A DNA stretch of 58,193 nt from Asanoa iriomotensis (GCF_016862515.1 NZ_BONC01000050.1:1-58193); one strand, 5' to 3'. Shown: positions 1 to 9,120, counted from the first letter of the stretch. Notes: generated by a model not told the origin, from the sequence alone. A program made the numbers and translations.

Positions 1-92
1 CCGAGGCGGGGATCGGGCGATCGGGTGCCGTGTTGTTGGCGGCGGACGCCCTGGCGTCGGTGGAGTTGGTCGGCTGGGCGGCAGATCTTGGT

Positions 93-129
93 GGTTGGTA
101 GGTGCTGTGGCAGCAACGGATTACCAACC
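93..129 (-). terminator. Inverted repeat downstream of the oxidase gene
   Basis: An 8-bp perfect inverted repeat (GGTTGGTA / TACCAACC) encloses a second small hairpin (GCTG-tgg-CAGC). It starts about 10 bp beyond the stop of the leftward oxidase, so it probably ends that transcript. There is no T-tract, as is common for high-GC actinobacteria. Bases 1-92 show no convincing gene. Confidence 0.45.
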
Positions 130-138
130 CAGGAGCAG

Positions 139-1500
139 TCAGTGGCCGACCAGGCGGTTGATCAAGGCGGCTCGGCGTGATGAGCGACCCGTGCGGGCCT
201 CGGCCGCGTCGGCCGACGCGGTTGCCTGCAGCGCCGCGTTGATGCCCAACCAGCGCAACGGCTCCGGCTCCCAGCGCCGCGACCGATGGCCCACCCAGGG
301 GAGCCGCACCAGATCAGAGTCGACCCCCAGGATCAGGTGCGCCAGCGTCCGGCCCGCCAAATTGCTCGTGCCCACCCCGTCGCCCACGTAGCCGCCCGCC
401 CAGGCCAGGCCCGTCGAGCGGTCCAGGCCCACCGACGCCGTCCAGTCGCGGGTCACCCCCAGCGGGCCGCCCCAGGCGTGTGACACCTCCGGCATCGGGC
501 CCAGCACCGGGAAGAGTTCGCCCAGCGTCCGCCGCAGTGCCGTGAACACCGTTGGCTCCTGGTCGAAGGACGGTGAGACCGACGAGCCGAAGTGGTACGG
601 CGCTCCGCGCCCACCAAAGGCCAGCCGCCCGTCGGCGGTGCGCTGCCCGTAGATGATCAGGTGCCGGAAGTCCGAGAACGTCTCCCTGTCCGCCAGCCCG
701 ATCTCGTCCCACGCCGACGGCGGCAGCGGCGGTGTCGCCACCATCAGCGAGTAGATCGGCGCCACCGCACGGCCGAAGCCCGGCAACCCCGCCGTGTAGC
801 CCTCCGTCGCCCGCACCACCACCGGCGCCCGGACCGTCCCGTGCGGTGTGACCGCCACCCCCGGCCGCAGCGAGGTCACCGGCGTGCCCTCGTAGACCGC
901 CACGCCTCGCGCCGCGACCACCGACGCCAGCCCCCGCACCAGCGACGCCGGCTGGATGGCCGCGCAGTGCGGCGTGTAAACCCCGCCCAGCACCGACGTC
1001 GCGCCCAGCCGGGCCGACGCCTCCGCGGCCGTCAGCAGCGACACCTCGGGGAAGCCGAACGACGCCATCGAGTCGACCTCGGCCGCCGCCCGGGCCACCT
1101 GTGCCGGTGACCGGGCGACGACCACCGTGCCGCCCTTGTGGAAGTCGCAGGCGATCCCTTCGACCGCGCACACCCGGCCGACCTCGTCGACCGTCTCGTT
1201 CATAGATCGTTGCAAGGACAGAGCCGCCGGCCGGCCGTGGCGCCGGGCCAACGCCGGCAGCGACGTCGGCAGCAGCGCCGAGCACCACCCGCCGTTGCGG
1301 CCCGACGCGCCGAAGCCCGCGTACGACTGCTCCAGCACCACCACCCGCAGCGTCGGGTCGGCCACGCTCAGGTAGTACGCCGTCCACAAGCCCGTGAACC
1401 CCGCGCCCACGATCGCGACGTCCGCCGACAGCGAGCCCGGCAGCGGCGCGCGCAGCGCCGGCGGCGGCCCCATCCAGAACGAGATCACAGGCGCTGCCAC
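139..1500 (-). CDS. FAD-dependent amine/amino acid oxidase (DAO family, PuuB-like)
   Basis: This 453-residue protein is a DAO-fold flavoenzyme. It has the N-terminal dinucleotide motif VGAGFTGLW at residues 31-39 and the family signature GASGRNGGW at about 64-72, typical of gamma-glutamylputrescine oxidase-like enzymes that oxidise a primary or secondary amine with O2. The GTG start at 1500 lies inside the end of the upstream aminotransferase gene (16-bp overlap), so the pair is probably translationally coupled. The flanking polyamine transporter and GABA genes suggest putrescine, spermidine or a gamma-glutamyl derivative as substrate, but the substrate is inferred. No gamma-glutamylputrescine synthetase (PuuA) gene is present in the window. 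A paralogue lies at 7726-9120. Confidence 0.85.
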   Translation of the reverse strand: MAAPVISFWMGPPPALRAPLPGSLSADVAIVGAGFTGLWTAYYLSVADPTLRVVVLEQSYAGFGASGRNGGWCSALLPTSLPALARRHGRPAALSLQRSMNETVDEVGRVCAVEGIACDFHKGGTVVVARSPAQVARAAAEVDSMASFGFPEVSLLTAAEASARLGATSVLGGVYTPHCAAIQPASLVRGLASVVAARGVAVYEGTPVTSLRPGVAVTPHGTVRAPVVVRATEGYTAGLPGFGRAVAPIYSLMVATPPLPPSAWDEIGLADRETFSDFRHLIIYGQRTADGRLAFGGRGAPYHFGSSVSPSFDQEPTVFTALRRTLGELFPVLGPMPEVSHAWGGPLGVTRDWTASVGLDRSTGLAWAGGYVGDGVGTSNLAGRTLAHLILGVDSDLVRLPWVGHRSRRWEPEPLRWLGINAALQATASADAAEARTGRSSRRAALINRLVGH

Positions 1501-2831
1501 GCCTCCGTCAGCACGGCGCGCAGGATCTGCTCCATCTCGTCGAACTGGGCCTGCTCGCAGATCAGCGGCGGCGCCAACTGCACCACCGGGTCGCCGCGGT
1601 CGTCGGCCCGGCAGTAGAGACCCGCCTGGAACAGCGCCGTCGACAGGAACCCGCGCAGCAGCCGCTCCGACTCCGCCTCGTCGAACGTCGCCCGGGTCGC
1701 CTTGTCCTTGACCAGTTCGATCCCGTAGAAGTACCCGTCACCGCGCACGTCGCCCACGATCGGCAGGTCCAGCAGCTTCTCCAACGTGGACCGGAAGGCA
1801 TCCTCGGTGGCGCGCACGTGGCCGGTCAGGTCCTCGCGGGCGAACACGTCGAGGTTCGCCAGCGCCACCGCGCACGACACCGGATGCCCGCCGAACGTGA
1901 TGCCGTGCGCGAACATCCCGGTCTCCGACAGGAACGGCTCGATCAGCTCGTCCCGCGCGATCATCGCGCCCAGCGGCGCGTACCCGGAGGTCAGTCCCTT
2001 GGCGGTGGTGATGATGTCCGGCTGGTAGCCATATCGTTCGGCGCCGAAGTAATGGCCGAGCCGACCCCAGGCGCAGATCACCTCGTCGGACACGAGCAAC
2101 ACGTCGTACGCGTCGCAGATCTCCCGAACCCGCTCGAAGTAACCAGGCGGCGGCGGGAAGCACCCGCCCGAGTTCTGCACCGGCTCGAGGAACACCGCGG
2201 CGACGGTGTCCGGCCCCTCCCGCTCGATCGCCCGCGCGATCTCCTCGGCCGCCCAGCGCCCGAAGTCCTCAACCGACGAGCCATGCTCCGGCGCCCGGTA
2301 GAAGTTGGTGTTCGGCACCTTGATCCCGCCGGGCACCAGCGGCTCGAAGTCCGACTTGATCCCCGGCAGCCCGGTGATCGACAACGCACCCATCGACGTG
2401 CCGTGATAGGCGATGTGCCGGCTGACCACCTTGTGCTTGTTGGGCTTGCCCACCCGCTTGAAGTAGGCCCGCGCCAGCTTCCACGCCGACTCCACCGCCT
2501 CGGACCCACCGGTCGTGAAGAAGACCCGGTTGAGGTCGCCCGGCGTCAGCGAAGCGATCCGCGACGCCAACTCCACCGCCGTCGGATGCGCGTAGGACCA
2601 GAGCGGGAAGAACGCCAACTCGGCGGCCTGCTTGGCCGCCGCCTCGGCCAGCTCGGTGCGCCCGTGCCCGGCGTTGACCACGAACAGGCCGGAGAGCCCG
2701 TCGAGGTAGCGCCGACCCTGCGCGTCCCAGACGTAGGCACCCTCGCCACGGACGATCGTTGGCACCTCGCCGTCGCGGTAGCTGGACATCCGGGTGAAAT
2801 GCATCCAGAGGTGATCCGTGGCGTTGGCCAT
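1485..2831 (-). CDS. Class III PLP aminotransferase, probable putrescine/diamine aminotransferase
   Basis: A 448-residue fold-type I aminotransferase. The PLP lysine is K278 in TTAKGLTSG, preceded by the cofactor-contacting SDE at about 248-250, and FTTGGSEAVE near 105-114 forms the phosphate-binding loop. The sequence resembles the actinobacterial and pseudomonad branch annotated as putrescine or polyamine:pyruvate aminotransferase, which converts putrescine to 4-aminobutanal (1-pyrroline). I chose the ATG at 2831 because GGGG sits 7 nt upstream and homologues begin near MANATD; an in-frame start at 2879 would lie almost on the predicted transcription start. It overlaps the oxidase gene downstream. 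Substrate is inferred from context. Confidence 0.86.
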   Translation of the reverse strand: MANATDHLWMHFTRMSSYRDGEVPTIVRGEGAYVWDAQGRRYLDGLSGLFVVNAGHGRTELAEAAAKQAAELAFFPLWSYAHPTAVELASRIASLTPGDLNRVFFTTGGSEAVESAWKLARAYFKRVGKPNKHKVVSRHIAYHGTSMGALSITGLPGIKSDFEPLVPGGIKVPNTNFYRAPEHGSSVEDFGRWAAEEIARAIEREGPDTVAAVFLEPVQNSGGCFPPPPGYFERVREICDAYDVLLVSDEVICAWGRLGHYFGAERYGYQPDIITTAKGLTSGYAPLGAMIARDELIEPFLSETGMFAHGITFGGHPVSCAVALANLDVFAREDLTGHVRATEDAFRSTLEKLLDLPIVGDVRGDGYFYGIELVKDKATRATFDEAESERLLRGFLSTALFQAGLYCRADDRGDPVVQLAPPLICEQAQFDEMEQILRAVLTEAWQRL

Positions 2832-2890
2832 CGTGTTGCCCCATCGGTTCGTCGTGCGCGCGCCGGTGTGCGCCCGCACTACCTGCCACG

Positions 2891-2920
2891 GTTATCGCAC
2901 GAGATCGGGGCCAGAGGCAA
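2891..2920 (-). promoter_or_regulatory. Predicted promoter of the aminotransferase-oxidase operon
   Basis: On the minus strand a -35 TTGCCT (2920-2915) and a -10 GATAAC (2896-2891) are separated by 18 bp, about 60 bp before the aminotransferase ATG. The half-site CCGAAAACCCTTG (2930-2918) overlaps the -35 and matches one arm of the palindrome at 3550-3576. This suggests one regulator acts on both operons. Confidence 0.5.
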
Positions 2921-2964
2921 GGGTTTTCGGCGGTCGATGCCGCACAACGCGACGAAATCCGTAG

Positions 2965-3477
2965 TTACGCCGTACCCCATGAATAGGTCTGCTTGCGCAG
3001 TTTGAGGTAGACGAACGCCTCGGTGGAGACCACGCCCTCGACGGCCCGGAGCCGTTTGAGGATCTCCAGCAGGTGGTCGTCGTCGCGGCAGACCACCTCG
3101 CACAGCAGGTCGAACGAGCCCGCGGTGATCACCACGTAGTCGACCTCGTCGAACAGGGCCAGCCGGTCGGCCACCTGCTCGAGGTCGCCGGAGATGCGCA
3201 GGCCGATCATCGCCTGCCGCGGGAAGCCGAGCTGGAGCGGGTCGGTCACCGCGACGATCTGCATCACGCCGGCGTCGAGCAGCCGCTGCACCCGTTGCCG
3301 GACCGCCGCCTCGGACAGGCCGACAGCCTTTCCGATCGACGCGTACGGCCGCCGCCCGTCCTCCTGCAACTGCTCGATGATCTGTTTGGCGACGTCGTCG
3401 AGCAGCGCGTGACTTGTCCCGTCCCGCACCAGCACCCGGCGCACCCCAGGACCTGCCCCGTTGCCCGACATGCCCAT
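2965..3477 (-). CDS. Lrp/AsnC-family transcriptional regulator
   Basis: A 170-residue protein with an N-terminal winged helix-turn-helix (about residues 35-75, with SIGKAVGLSEAAVRQRVQRL as the helix-turn-helix core) and a C-terminal RAM/AsnC ligand-binding domain (about 85-160). Lrp/AsnC proteins form dimers to octamers that bind palindromic sites and respond to amino acids or related amines. The start at 3477 has GGAGG 7 nt upstream. It lies between the leftward aminotransferase operon and the divergent transporter operon, so it is the natural local regulator of polyamine use. Its own start is about 70 bp from the palindrome at 3550-3576, consistent with autoregulation. The ligand is unknown. 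Confidence 0.9.
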   Translation of the reverse strand: MGMSGNGAGPGVRRVLVRDGTSHALLDDVAKQIIEQLQEDGRRPYASIGKAVGLSEAAVRQRVQRLLDAGVMQIVAVTDPLQLGFPRQAMIGLRISGDLEQVADRLALFDEVDYVVITAGSFDLLCEVVCRDDDHLLEILKRLRAVEGVVSTEAFVYLKLRKQTYSWGTA

Positions 3478-3549
3478 ACCGGGTCCTCCTCACCTAGCGA
3501 TTTCGACCGCAAGTCTTCCGCATTTCGTCGTGAATCACGAGTGCCGCAA

Positions 3550-3576
3550 CGGAATCCCTTGTGACAAGGGTTTCCG
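3550..3576. promoter_or_regulatory. 27-bp operator-like palindrome between regulator and transporter genes
   Basis: Arms CGGAATCCCTTGT and ACAAGGGTTTCCG meet at a single central G; 12 of 13 pairs match. On the plus strand it contains a -35-like TTGTGA (3559-3564), with CAGGAT (3582-3587) as a possible -10 at 17 bp. A regulator bound here would compete with RNA polymerase. The likeliest protein is the adjacent AsnC-type regulator (inference). Confidence 0.6.
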
Positions 3577-3637
3577 CATGTCAGGATCGGTCGTCGTCTA
3601 GCTATCCCCCCAACTAGGCCACTCCGGGAGCCCCTCG

Positions 3638-4870
3638 ATGCGCAATCGCTCGCAACCCCCGCTGTCGCCCGAGGCCGCGGCCTTGCTTTCGTTCACGCGT
3701 TCCTCCTTGTCTCGCCGCACGCTCATGCGCGGTGCACTGGCCTCCGGCGCGCTGGCCGTTTCCGGCAGCGCGCTCGTGGCCTGCGGCACCAAGGGTGCGG
3801 CGCAGACCGAGGACACCTGCGTCAGTGAAGACCTCTCCGGCACGGAGAAGACGCTCACCGTCTCCAACTGGCCGCAATATATCGACGTCGACGAGAAGGA
3901 CGAGTCGAAGCGTCCGTCCCTCATCGCGTTCGAGCAGAAGAGCGGCATCGCCGTCAGCTACACGGAAGACATCAACGACAACAACGAGTTCTTCGGCAAG
4001 GTGCAGAACCAGCTGACCGCGTGCCAGCCGACCGACCGTGACGTCATCGTGCTGACCGACTGGATGACCGCGCGGATGATCCGGCTCGGCTGGTTCCAGA
4101 AGCTCGACACCGCGAAGATGCCGAACTTCCAGAAGAACCTGCTGCCCTCGCTCAAGGGCCGGCCGTTCGACAAGAACACCGAGTACGCGGTGCCGTGGCA
4201 GTCGGGCCTGGCCGGCCTCGCGTTCAACGGCAACGTCGCCAAGGAGATCCGCACCGTCGACGAGTTGCTCACCCGCCCTGACCTCAAGGGCAAGGTGACC
4301 GCGCTGACGGAGATGCGCGACACGATGGGCCTGATCCTGCTCTCCAACGGGCACGACCCGTCCAACTTCACCAAGGCGCAGTTCGACGACGCGATCAACA
4401 AGCTGCAGAAGGCGGTCGACGCCGGGCAGATCCGCCGGTTCACCGGCAACGACTACGCGCCGGAGCTGGCCAAGGGCGACATCGCCGCGTGCATCGGCTG
4501 GTCCGGCGACATCATCCAGCTCGGCCTGGAGGACGAGAAGATCCAGTTCGTTGCGCCCGACGCCGGCGTGATGCTGTTCTCCGACAACTCGTCGATCCCC
4601 AACAAGGCCTCGCACAAGGCCAACGCGGAGCAGTTCCTCGACTACTACTACGACCCGGCGGTGGCCGCCGAGCTCGCCGCGTACGTCAACTACATCTGCC
4701 CGGTCGCCGGTGCCAAGGAGGCGATGGAGAAGATCGACCCCGACCTGGCCGCAAACCCGCTGATCTTCCCGGACGACGCGCTGCTCGGCAAGGCGAAGGT
4801 CTTCAAGGCCCTGACCGAGGCGGAAGAGCGGGAGTACGAGTCGGCGTTCCAGAAGGTCATCGGTGCCTGA
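3638..4870 (+). CDS. potD: Polyamine ABC transporter substrate-binding lipoprotein (PotD/PotF-like)
   Basis: This 410-residue extracellular solute-binding protein captures spermidine or putrescine for the PotABC permease. The N-terminus has a twin-arginine pair (R26-R27), a hydrophobic stretch and a lipobox ALVAC with lipidation at C49, so it is probably a Tat-exported lipoprotein. The mature part shows PotD-type elements such as LTVSNWPQYID near residue 70 and a GWSGDI segment near 288. The ATG has GGGAG 7 nt upstream. It is the first gene of a five- or six-gene operon; its stop overlaps the ATPase gene by 8 bp. Tat export of a PotD homologue is uncommon in proteobacteria but frequent in actinobacteria. 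Confidence 0.92.
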   Translation: MRNRSQPPLSPEAAALLSFTRSSLSRRTLMRGALASGALAVSGSALVACGTKGAAQTEDTCVSEDLSGTEKTLTVSNWPQYIDVDEKDESKRPSLIAFEQKSGIAVSYTEDINDNNEFFGKVQNQLTACQPTDRDVIVLTDWMTARMIRLGWFQKLDTAKMPNFQKNLLPSLKGRPFDKNTEYAVPWQSGLAGLAFNGNVAKEIRTVDELLTRPDLKGKVTALTEMRDTMGLILLSNGHDPSNFTKAQFDDAINKLQKAVDAGQIRRFTGNDYAPELAKGDIAACIGWSGDIIQLGLEDEKIQFVAPDAGVMLFSDNSSIPNKASHKANAEQFLDYYYDPAVAAELAAYVNYICPVAGAKEAMEKIDPDLAANPLIFPDDALLGKAKVFKALTEAEEREYESAFQKVIGA

Positions 4871-6023
4871 AATGGAAAGCACCGCCGGCGACCTGCACAT
4901 CGCCAACGTCACCAAGCGGTTCGGCATCTTCACCGCGGTCGACGACCTGACCCTGACCATCCCGCAGGGCGCGTTCTTCGCCCTGCTCGGCGCCTCCGGC
5001 TGCGGCAAGACCACCACGTTGCGGATGGTGGCCGGGCTGGAGGAGCCGACCGCGGGCCAGGTCCGGCTAGGCGATCGTGACATCACCCGGCTGCGGCCTT
5101 ACCAGCGTCCGGTCAACACGGTGTTCCAGAGCTACGCGCTCTTCCCGCACCTGGACGTGTTCGAGAACGTGGCGTTCGGGCTGCGCCGCCGCAAGGTGCG
5201 CCAGGTGGCATCGCAGGTCGAGCGGATGCTCGCGCTCGTGCAGCTCGAGGGGTTCACCAAGCGCCGCCCGGCCGAGCTGTCGGGCGGCCAGCAGCAGCGG
5301 GTCGCCCTGGCCCGCGCGTTGATCAACCACCCGCAGGTGCTGTTGCTCGACGAGCCGCTCGGTGCCCTCGACCTCAAGCTGCGCCGGCAGATGCAGATCG
5401 AGCTCAAGCGCATCCAGACCGAGGTCGGCATCACGTTCGTGCACGTCACGCACGACCAGGAAGAGGCCATGACGATGGCCGACACGGTCGCGGTGATGAA
5501 CGCCGGTCGGATCGAGCAGCTCGGCCGGCCGGCGGAGATCTACGAATACCCGGCGACCGCGTTCGTCGCCAACTTCCTCGGCCAGTCCAACCTGCTGGCC
5601 GGGGAGGCCGCCGGGCTCTCCGGCGGCGATGTCCTGGTCTCGGCGTACGAGCAGCGGTTCGCCGTGCCCGCGGTCCGGGCACGCGCCGACCAGGGTCCGG
5701 TCTTCCTCGGCGTACGCCCGGAGAAGCTGGCCCTGGTCGCGGACGGCGCGGCGGTGCCGGCCGGGCACCAGTCCGTGGCCGGCGTGGTCACCGACTCGTC
5801 CTACGTCGGCGTCAGCACGCAATATCTGGTGCGCACCGGCTGGGGCACCGAGCTCGCGGTGTTCGCACCCAACTCCGGCACCGCGGCACCGCTGGCACTC
5901 GGCGCCCGGGTCACCGCGCACTGGGACCCCCGGCACGCGTTCATCCTGCGACGCGAGCCGGGCGAGGGCGACCGCACGACCCCGGTGCTCGACGAACCCG
6001 ACGCCGTCGGGGCGGTCTCATGA
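4863..6023 (+). CDS. potA: Polyamine ABC transporter ATP-binding protein
   Basis: A 386-residue ABC ATPase. It has Walker A GASGCGKT (about residues 43-50), signature LSGGQQQR, Walker B LLLDEPLGALD, the switch histidine in HVTHDQEEA, and a C-terminal TOBE-type regulatory domain from about residue 290. This is the PotA/FbpC architecture that energises polyamine import. The GTG start at 4863 has AAGG 6 nt upstream and overlaps the potD stop; an alternative ATG at 4872 would be poorly spaced from it. The stop overlaps potB in ATGA, consistent with coupled, stoichiometric synthesis. Confidence 0.93.
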   Translation: MPEMESTAGDLHIANVTKRFGIFTAVDDLTLTIPQGAFFALLGASGCGKTTTLRMVAGLEEPTAGQVRLGDRDITRLRPYQRPVNTVFQSYALFPHLDVFENVAFGLRRRKVRQVASQVERMLALVQLEGFTKRRPAELSGGQQQRVALARALINHPQVLLLDEPLGALDLKLRRQMQIELKRIQTEVGITFVHVTHDQEEAMTMADTVAVMNAGRIEQLGRPAEIYEYPATAFVANFLGQSNLLAGEAAGLSGGDVLVSAYEQRFAVPAVRARADQGPVFLGVRPEKLALVADGAAVPAGHQSVAGVVTDSSYVGVSTQYLVRTGWGTELAVFAPNSGTAAPLALGARVTAHWDPRHAFILRREPGEGDRTTPVLDEPDAVGAVS

Positions 6024-6925
6024 CGCTTATGACCGGGATCGGCGCGGCGCCGGCCGGGTCGGCGCGGCCGGCGCGCAAGTCAGGGCGTCGCTGGCTGCCT
6101 TACCTCCTGCTGCTCCCGGGCACCCTCTGGCTGGTGGTCTTCTTCTTCGGGCCGATGCTCACGCTCGGCGCGGCGAGCCTGTGGGACCCGGCCGGCTCGT
6201 TGCAGACCGGCTACGCGCAGACGCTGTCGTTCGGCAACTACGTCGACGCGGTCCGGGACGCGGGGCCCCAGCTGCTGCGCTCGTTCTGGTACGCCGCGAT
6301 CGCCACGCTGATCGGCGTGATCATCGGCTACCCACTGGCGTACGCCATCGCGCTCAAGGCCGGCCGCTGGAAGTACCTGCTGCTGGTCGCCGTCGTCGCG
6401 CCGATGTTCACCAGCTTCCTCGTGCGTACCCTCGCCTGGAAGACGATCCTCTCCGACAACGGCGCCCTGGTCGGCCTGCTCCGCGACATCGGCATCCTCG
6501 GCGCCGACGGCCGGCTGCTGGCCACACCGATCGCCGTCGTGCTCGGTCTGACCTACAACTTCCTGCCGTTCCTGGTGCTGCCGCTCTATGCCAGCCTCGA
6601 ACGCCTCGACCGGCGGCTGCTGGAGGCGGCGGGCGACCTCTACGCCAGCCCGGCCCGGTCGTTCGTCAAGATCACGCTGCCGCTGTCGATGCCCGGACTG
6701 GTCGCCGGCACGCTGCTGTTCTTCATCCCGGCGGTCGGCGACTACATCAACGCCGAACTGCTCGGCAACCCCAACACCTACATGGTCGGCAACGTCATCG
6801 ACTCGGCGTTCCTCGTCCGGCTCGACTACCCGCACGGTGCGGCGCTGTCGTTCGCGCTGATGTTCCTGATCCTGATCATCGTGATGGTCTATCTGTTCAG
6901 GTCGGGAACGGACGAGGTGGTTTAG
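6020..6925 (+). CDS. potB: Polyamine ABC transporter permease (PotB-like)
   Basis: This 301-residue integral membrane protein has about six hydrophobic segments and the BPD_transp_1 permease domain. The EAA-type loop is the EAAGDLYASPARSFVKITLP stretch near residue 212, which docks onto the ATPase. The family member PotB pairs with PotC to form the translocation path. It starts in an ATGA overlap with potA and is followed immediately (0 bp) by potC. Polyamine specificity comes from similarity to the PotB branch and the adjacent catabolic genes. Confidence 0.92.
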   Translation: MTLMTGIGAAPAGSARPARKSGRRWLPYLLLLPGTLWLVVFFFGPMLTLGAASLWDPAGSLQTGYAQTLSFGNYVDAVRDAGPQLLRSFWYAAIATLIGVIIGYPLAYAIALKAGRWKYLLLVAVVAPMFTSFLVRTLAWKTILSDNGALVGLLRDIGILGADGRLLATPIAVVLGLTYNFLPFLVLPLYASLERLDRRLLEAAGDLYASPARSFVKITLPLSMPGLVAGTLLFFIPAVGDYINAELLGNPNTYMVGNVIDSAFLVRLDYPHGAALSFALMFLILIIVMVYLFRSGTDEVV

Positions 6926-7729
6926 ATGAACTACCGGATCGGTCGGTGGATCGCCGACCGCTGGGTCATGGGTGTCGGGCTGCTGGTGCTCGCCTACCTG
7001 GCCCTGCCGATCATCGTGGTCGCCGGGTTGTCGTTCAACCGGCCGTCGAACCGCCTGTCCTACGACTTCAACGAGTTCACGCTCGACAACTGGACCAACG
7101 TCTGCGGCCCGGCCGGCCTCTGCGACGCGGTGCTGCGCTCGGTGCAGATCGGCTTCCTGGCCACGGTGTTCGCCACCGTGCTCGGCACGCTGATGGCGTT
7201 CGCGCTGGCCCGGCACAAGTTCTTCGCGAGGCCCGCGGTCAACGTGATCATCTTCCTGCCGATGGCGACGCCGGAGCTGGTCATGGGCACGTCGCTGCTC
7301 GCACTGTTCGTCACGGGAAGCGTCGCGCTGGGCTTCTGGACGATCCTGATCGCGCACGTGATGTTCTGCATCTCGTTCGTGGTGGTGACCGTCAAGGCGC
7401 GGCTCGCGGGCATGGACGCCCGGCTCGAAGAAGCGGCGATGGACCTCTACGCGACGCCGTTCCAGACCTTCCGGCGGGTCACGCTGCCGCTCGCCCTGCC
7501 GGGCATCGTCGCCGCCGCGTTGCTCTCGTTCTCGTTGTCGTTCGACGACTTCATCATCACGAACTTCAACTCGGGCACCACGGTGACCTTCCCGATGTAC
7601 GTTTGGGGAGCCAATCAGCGGGGCGTCCCGCCGCAGGTCAACGTCATCGGCACGGCCATGTTCGCGATCGCGCTGCTGCTGGTGCTGGCGACCAACGTAC
7701 GGCGGCGTCGGGGGGCGCGAGTGGCATGA
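6926..7729 (+). CDS. potC: Polyamine ABC transporter permease (PotC-like)
   Basis: A 267-residue permease with about six transmembrane segments and an EAA loop (EAAMDLYATPFQTFRRVTLP, near residue 171). It retains PotC-branch features such as SFDDFIITNF near residue 207. It begins directly after the potB stop and ends in an ATGA overlap with the downstream oxidase gene, which ties transport and oxidation into one transcript. Confidence 0.92.
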   Translation: MNYRIGRWIADRWVMGVGLLVLAYLALPIIVVAGLSFNRPSNRLSYDFNEFTLDNWTNVCGPAGLCDAVLRSVQIGFLATVFATVLGTLMAFALARHKFFARPAVNVIIFLPMATPELVMGTSLLALFVTGSVALGFWTILIAHVMFCISFVVVTVKARLAGMDARLEEAAMDLYATPFQTFRRVTLPLALPGIVAAALLSFSLSFDDFIITNFNSGTTVTFPMYVWGANQRGVPPQVNVIGTAMFAIALLLVLATNVRRRRGARVA

Positions 7730-9120
7730 ACGTCGGTCGGGCGCTCGCGGACGCCCAGCCCCGGGTCTTCTGGCTTGACCGTCCCGAGCGCCCCGACCCC
7801 CTGCCACCGCTGGCCGGCGACACGTCGGCCGACCTGCTGGTGATCGGTGGCGGCTACTCGGGACTCTGGGCGGCGCTGCAAGCCAAGCAGGACGACCCCG
7901 GCCGGGACGTGGTGCTGGTCGAGGCGGGCACGTGCGGTTGGGCGGCGTCGGGTCGCAACGGCGGCTTCTGCGCCTCCTCGCTGACCCACGGGCTGGCCAA
8001 CGGTGCGGCCCGGTTCCCTGACGAGATCGCGATGCTGGAGATGCTCGGTCAGGCCAACCTCGACGCCCTGCTGGCCACCCTCTCGCTGTTCGACATCCGC
8101 TGCGACGTCGAGCGCACCGGCGAGATCGAGTTGGCCACCGCCGGGCATCAGGTGGCCGACCTGGCGGAGGGTGCGGCGCTGGCCCGCCGGTTCGGGCACG
8201 ACGTGCTGGTGCTGGGCCGTGACGAGGTGCGGGCCGAGGTCGACTCGCCCACCTACGTCGGTGGCGTCTGGCATCGCGACCGGACGGTCATGCTGGATCC
8301 GGCCCGGCTGGCCTGGGGCTTGCGCGAGGCCTGCCGCTCGCTCGGGGTGCGGATCTTCGAGCACACGCGAGTCACGCGGTTGTCGGCTTCCGGGGCGGGC
8401 GTGGTGGCGCACATCGTCGGCGGGTCCGTGCGAGCCCGCGGCGTCGTGCTCGCGGCCAACGCGTTCCCGCCGTTGCTGCGCCGGTTGCGGGCGTTCGTGG
8501 TGCCGGTCTACGACTACGCGCTGGTCACCAGGCCGTTGTCGGCCGACGAGCTGGCGTCGATCGGCTGGCGGCACCGCCAGGGTCTGGCCGACTCGGGCAA
8601 CCAGTTCCACTACTACCGGCTGACGGCCGACGACCGGATCCTGTTCGGCGGCTACGACGCCGTCTACCACTTCGGCAACCGGATGGCGCCGTCGCTCGCC
8701 AGGGAGGCACCAACGTTCCGCACGCTGGCTCGACACTTCTTCGAGACCTTCCCGCAGCTCGCGGACGTGACGTTCACGCATCGCTGGGGTGGGGTGGTCG
8801 ACACCTGCTCCCGGTTCTGTGCGTTCTTCGGCACGGCGTTGCGGGGGCGGCTGGCGTACGCGGCCGGGTTCACGGGCCTGGGCGTCGGTGCCAGCCGGTT
8901 CGGTGCCCGGGTGGCGCTGGATCTGCTGTCCGGGGCGGAAACGCCTCTGACCACATTGGATTTCGTACGCAGCCGCCCGGTGCCGTTTCCGCCGGAGCCG
9001 CTGCGTGCCCTGGTCATCAACGCGACCCGCTGGTCCATGGCGCACGCTGACGCGCACGAGGGCCGGCGCAACCTGTGGTTGCGTACGCTCGACAGATTTG
9101 GTTTGGGGTTCGATTCCTGA
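7726..9120 (+). CDS. FAD-dependent amine oxidase (DAO family), second copy
   Basis: This 464-residue flavoprotein starts at the ATG that overlaps the potC stop. It has the FAD-binding GGGYSGLW at residues 41-48 and SGRNGGFC near 80, the same family signatures as the protein at 139-1500, but the two are diverged and not a recent duplication. It probably oxidises a polyamine or its derivative after import, giving an aldehyde, H2O2 and ammonia or a smaller amine. Two different oxidases may handle different polyamines (for example putrescine versus spermidine); this is inference. It overlaps the next gene by one base (TGATG). Confidence 0.86.
   Translation: MNVGRALADAQPRVFWLDRPERPDPLPPLAGDTSADLLVIGGGYSGLWAALQAKQDDPGRDVVLVEAGTCGWAASGRNGGFCASSLTHGLANGAARFPDEIAMLEMLGQANLDALLATLSLFDIRCDVERTGEIELATAGHQVADLAEGAALARRFGHDVLVLGRDEVRAEVDSPTYVGGVWHRDRTVMLDPARLAWGLREACRSLGVRIFEHTRVTRLSASGAGVVAHIVGGSVRARGVVLAANAFPPLLRRLRAFVVPVYDYALVTRPLSADELASIGWRHRQGLADSGNQFHYYRLTADDRILFGGYDAVYHFGNRMAPSLAREAPTFRTLARHFFETFPQLADVTFTHRWGGVVDTCSRFCAFFGTALRGRLAYAAGFTGLGVGASRFGARVALDLLSGAETPLTTLDFVRSRPVPFPPEPLRALVINATRWSMAHADAHEGRRNLWLRTLDRFGLGFDS

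Noticed and set aside
9103-9117. GGGTTCGATTCC, like the T-arm of a tRNA
   Set aside because: It encodes the end of the oxidase (GLGFDS stop), and no acceptor, D or anticodon arm can be built around it.
5629-9120. Very long rightward open frame before the second oxidase
   Set aside because: Its first 700 residues are an Arg/Pro/Ala-rich antiphase reading of the transporter genes; only the part from 7726 is real.
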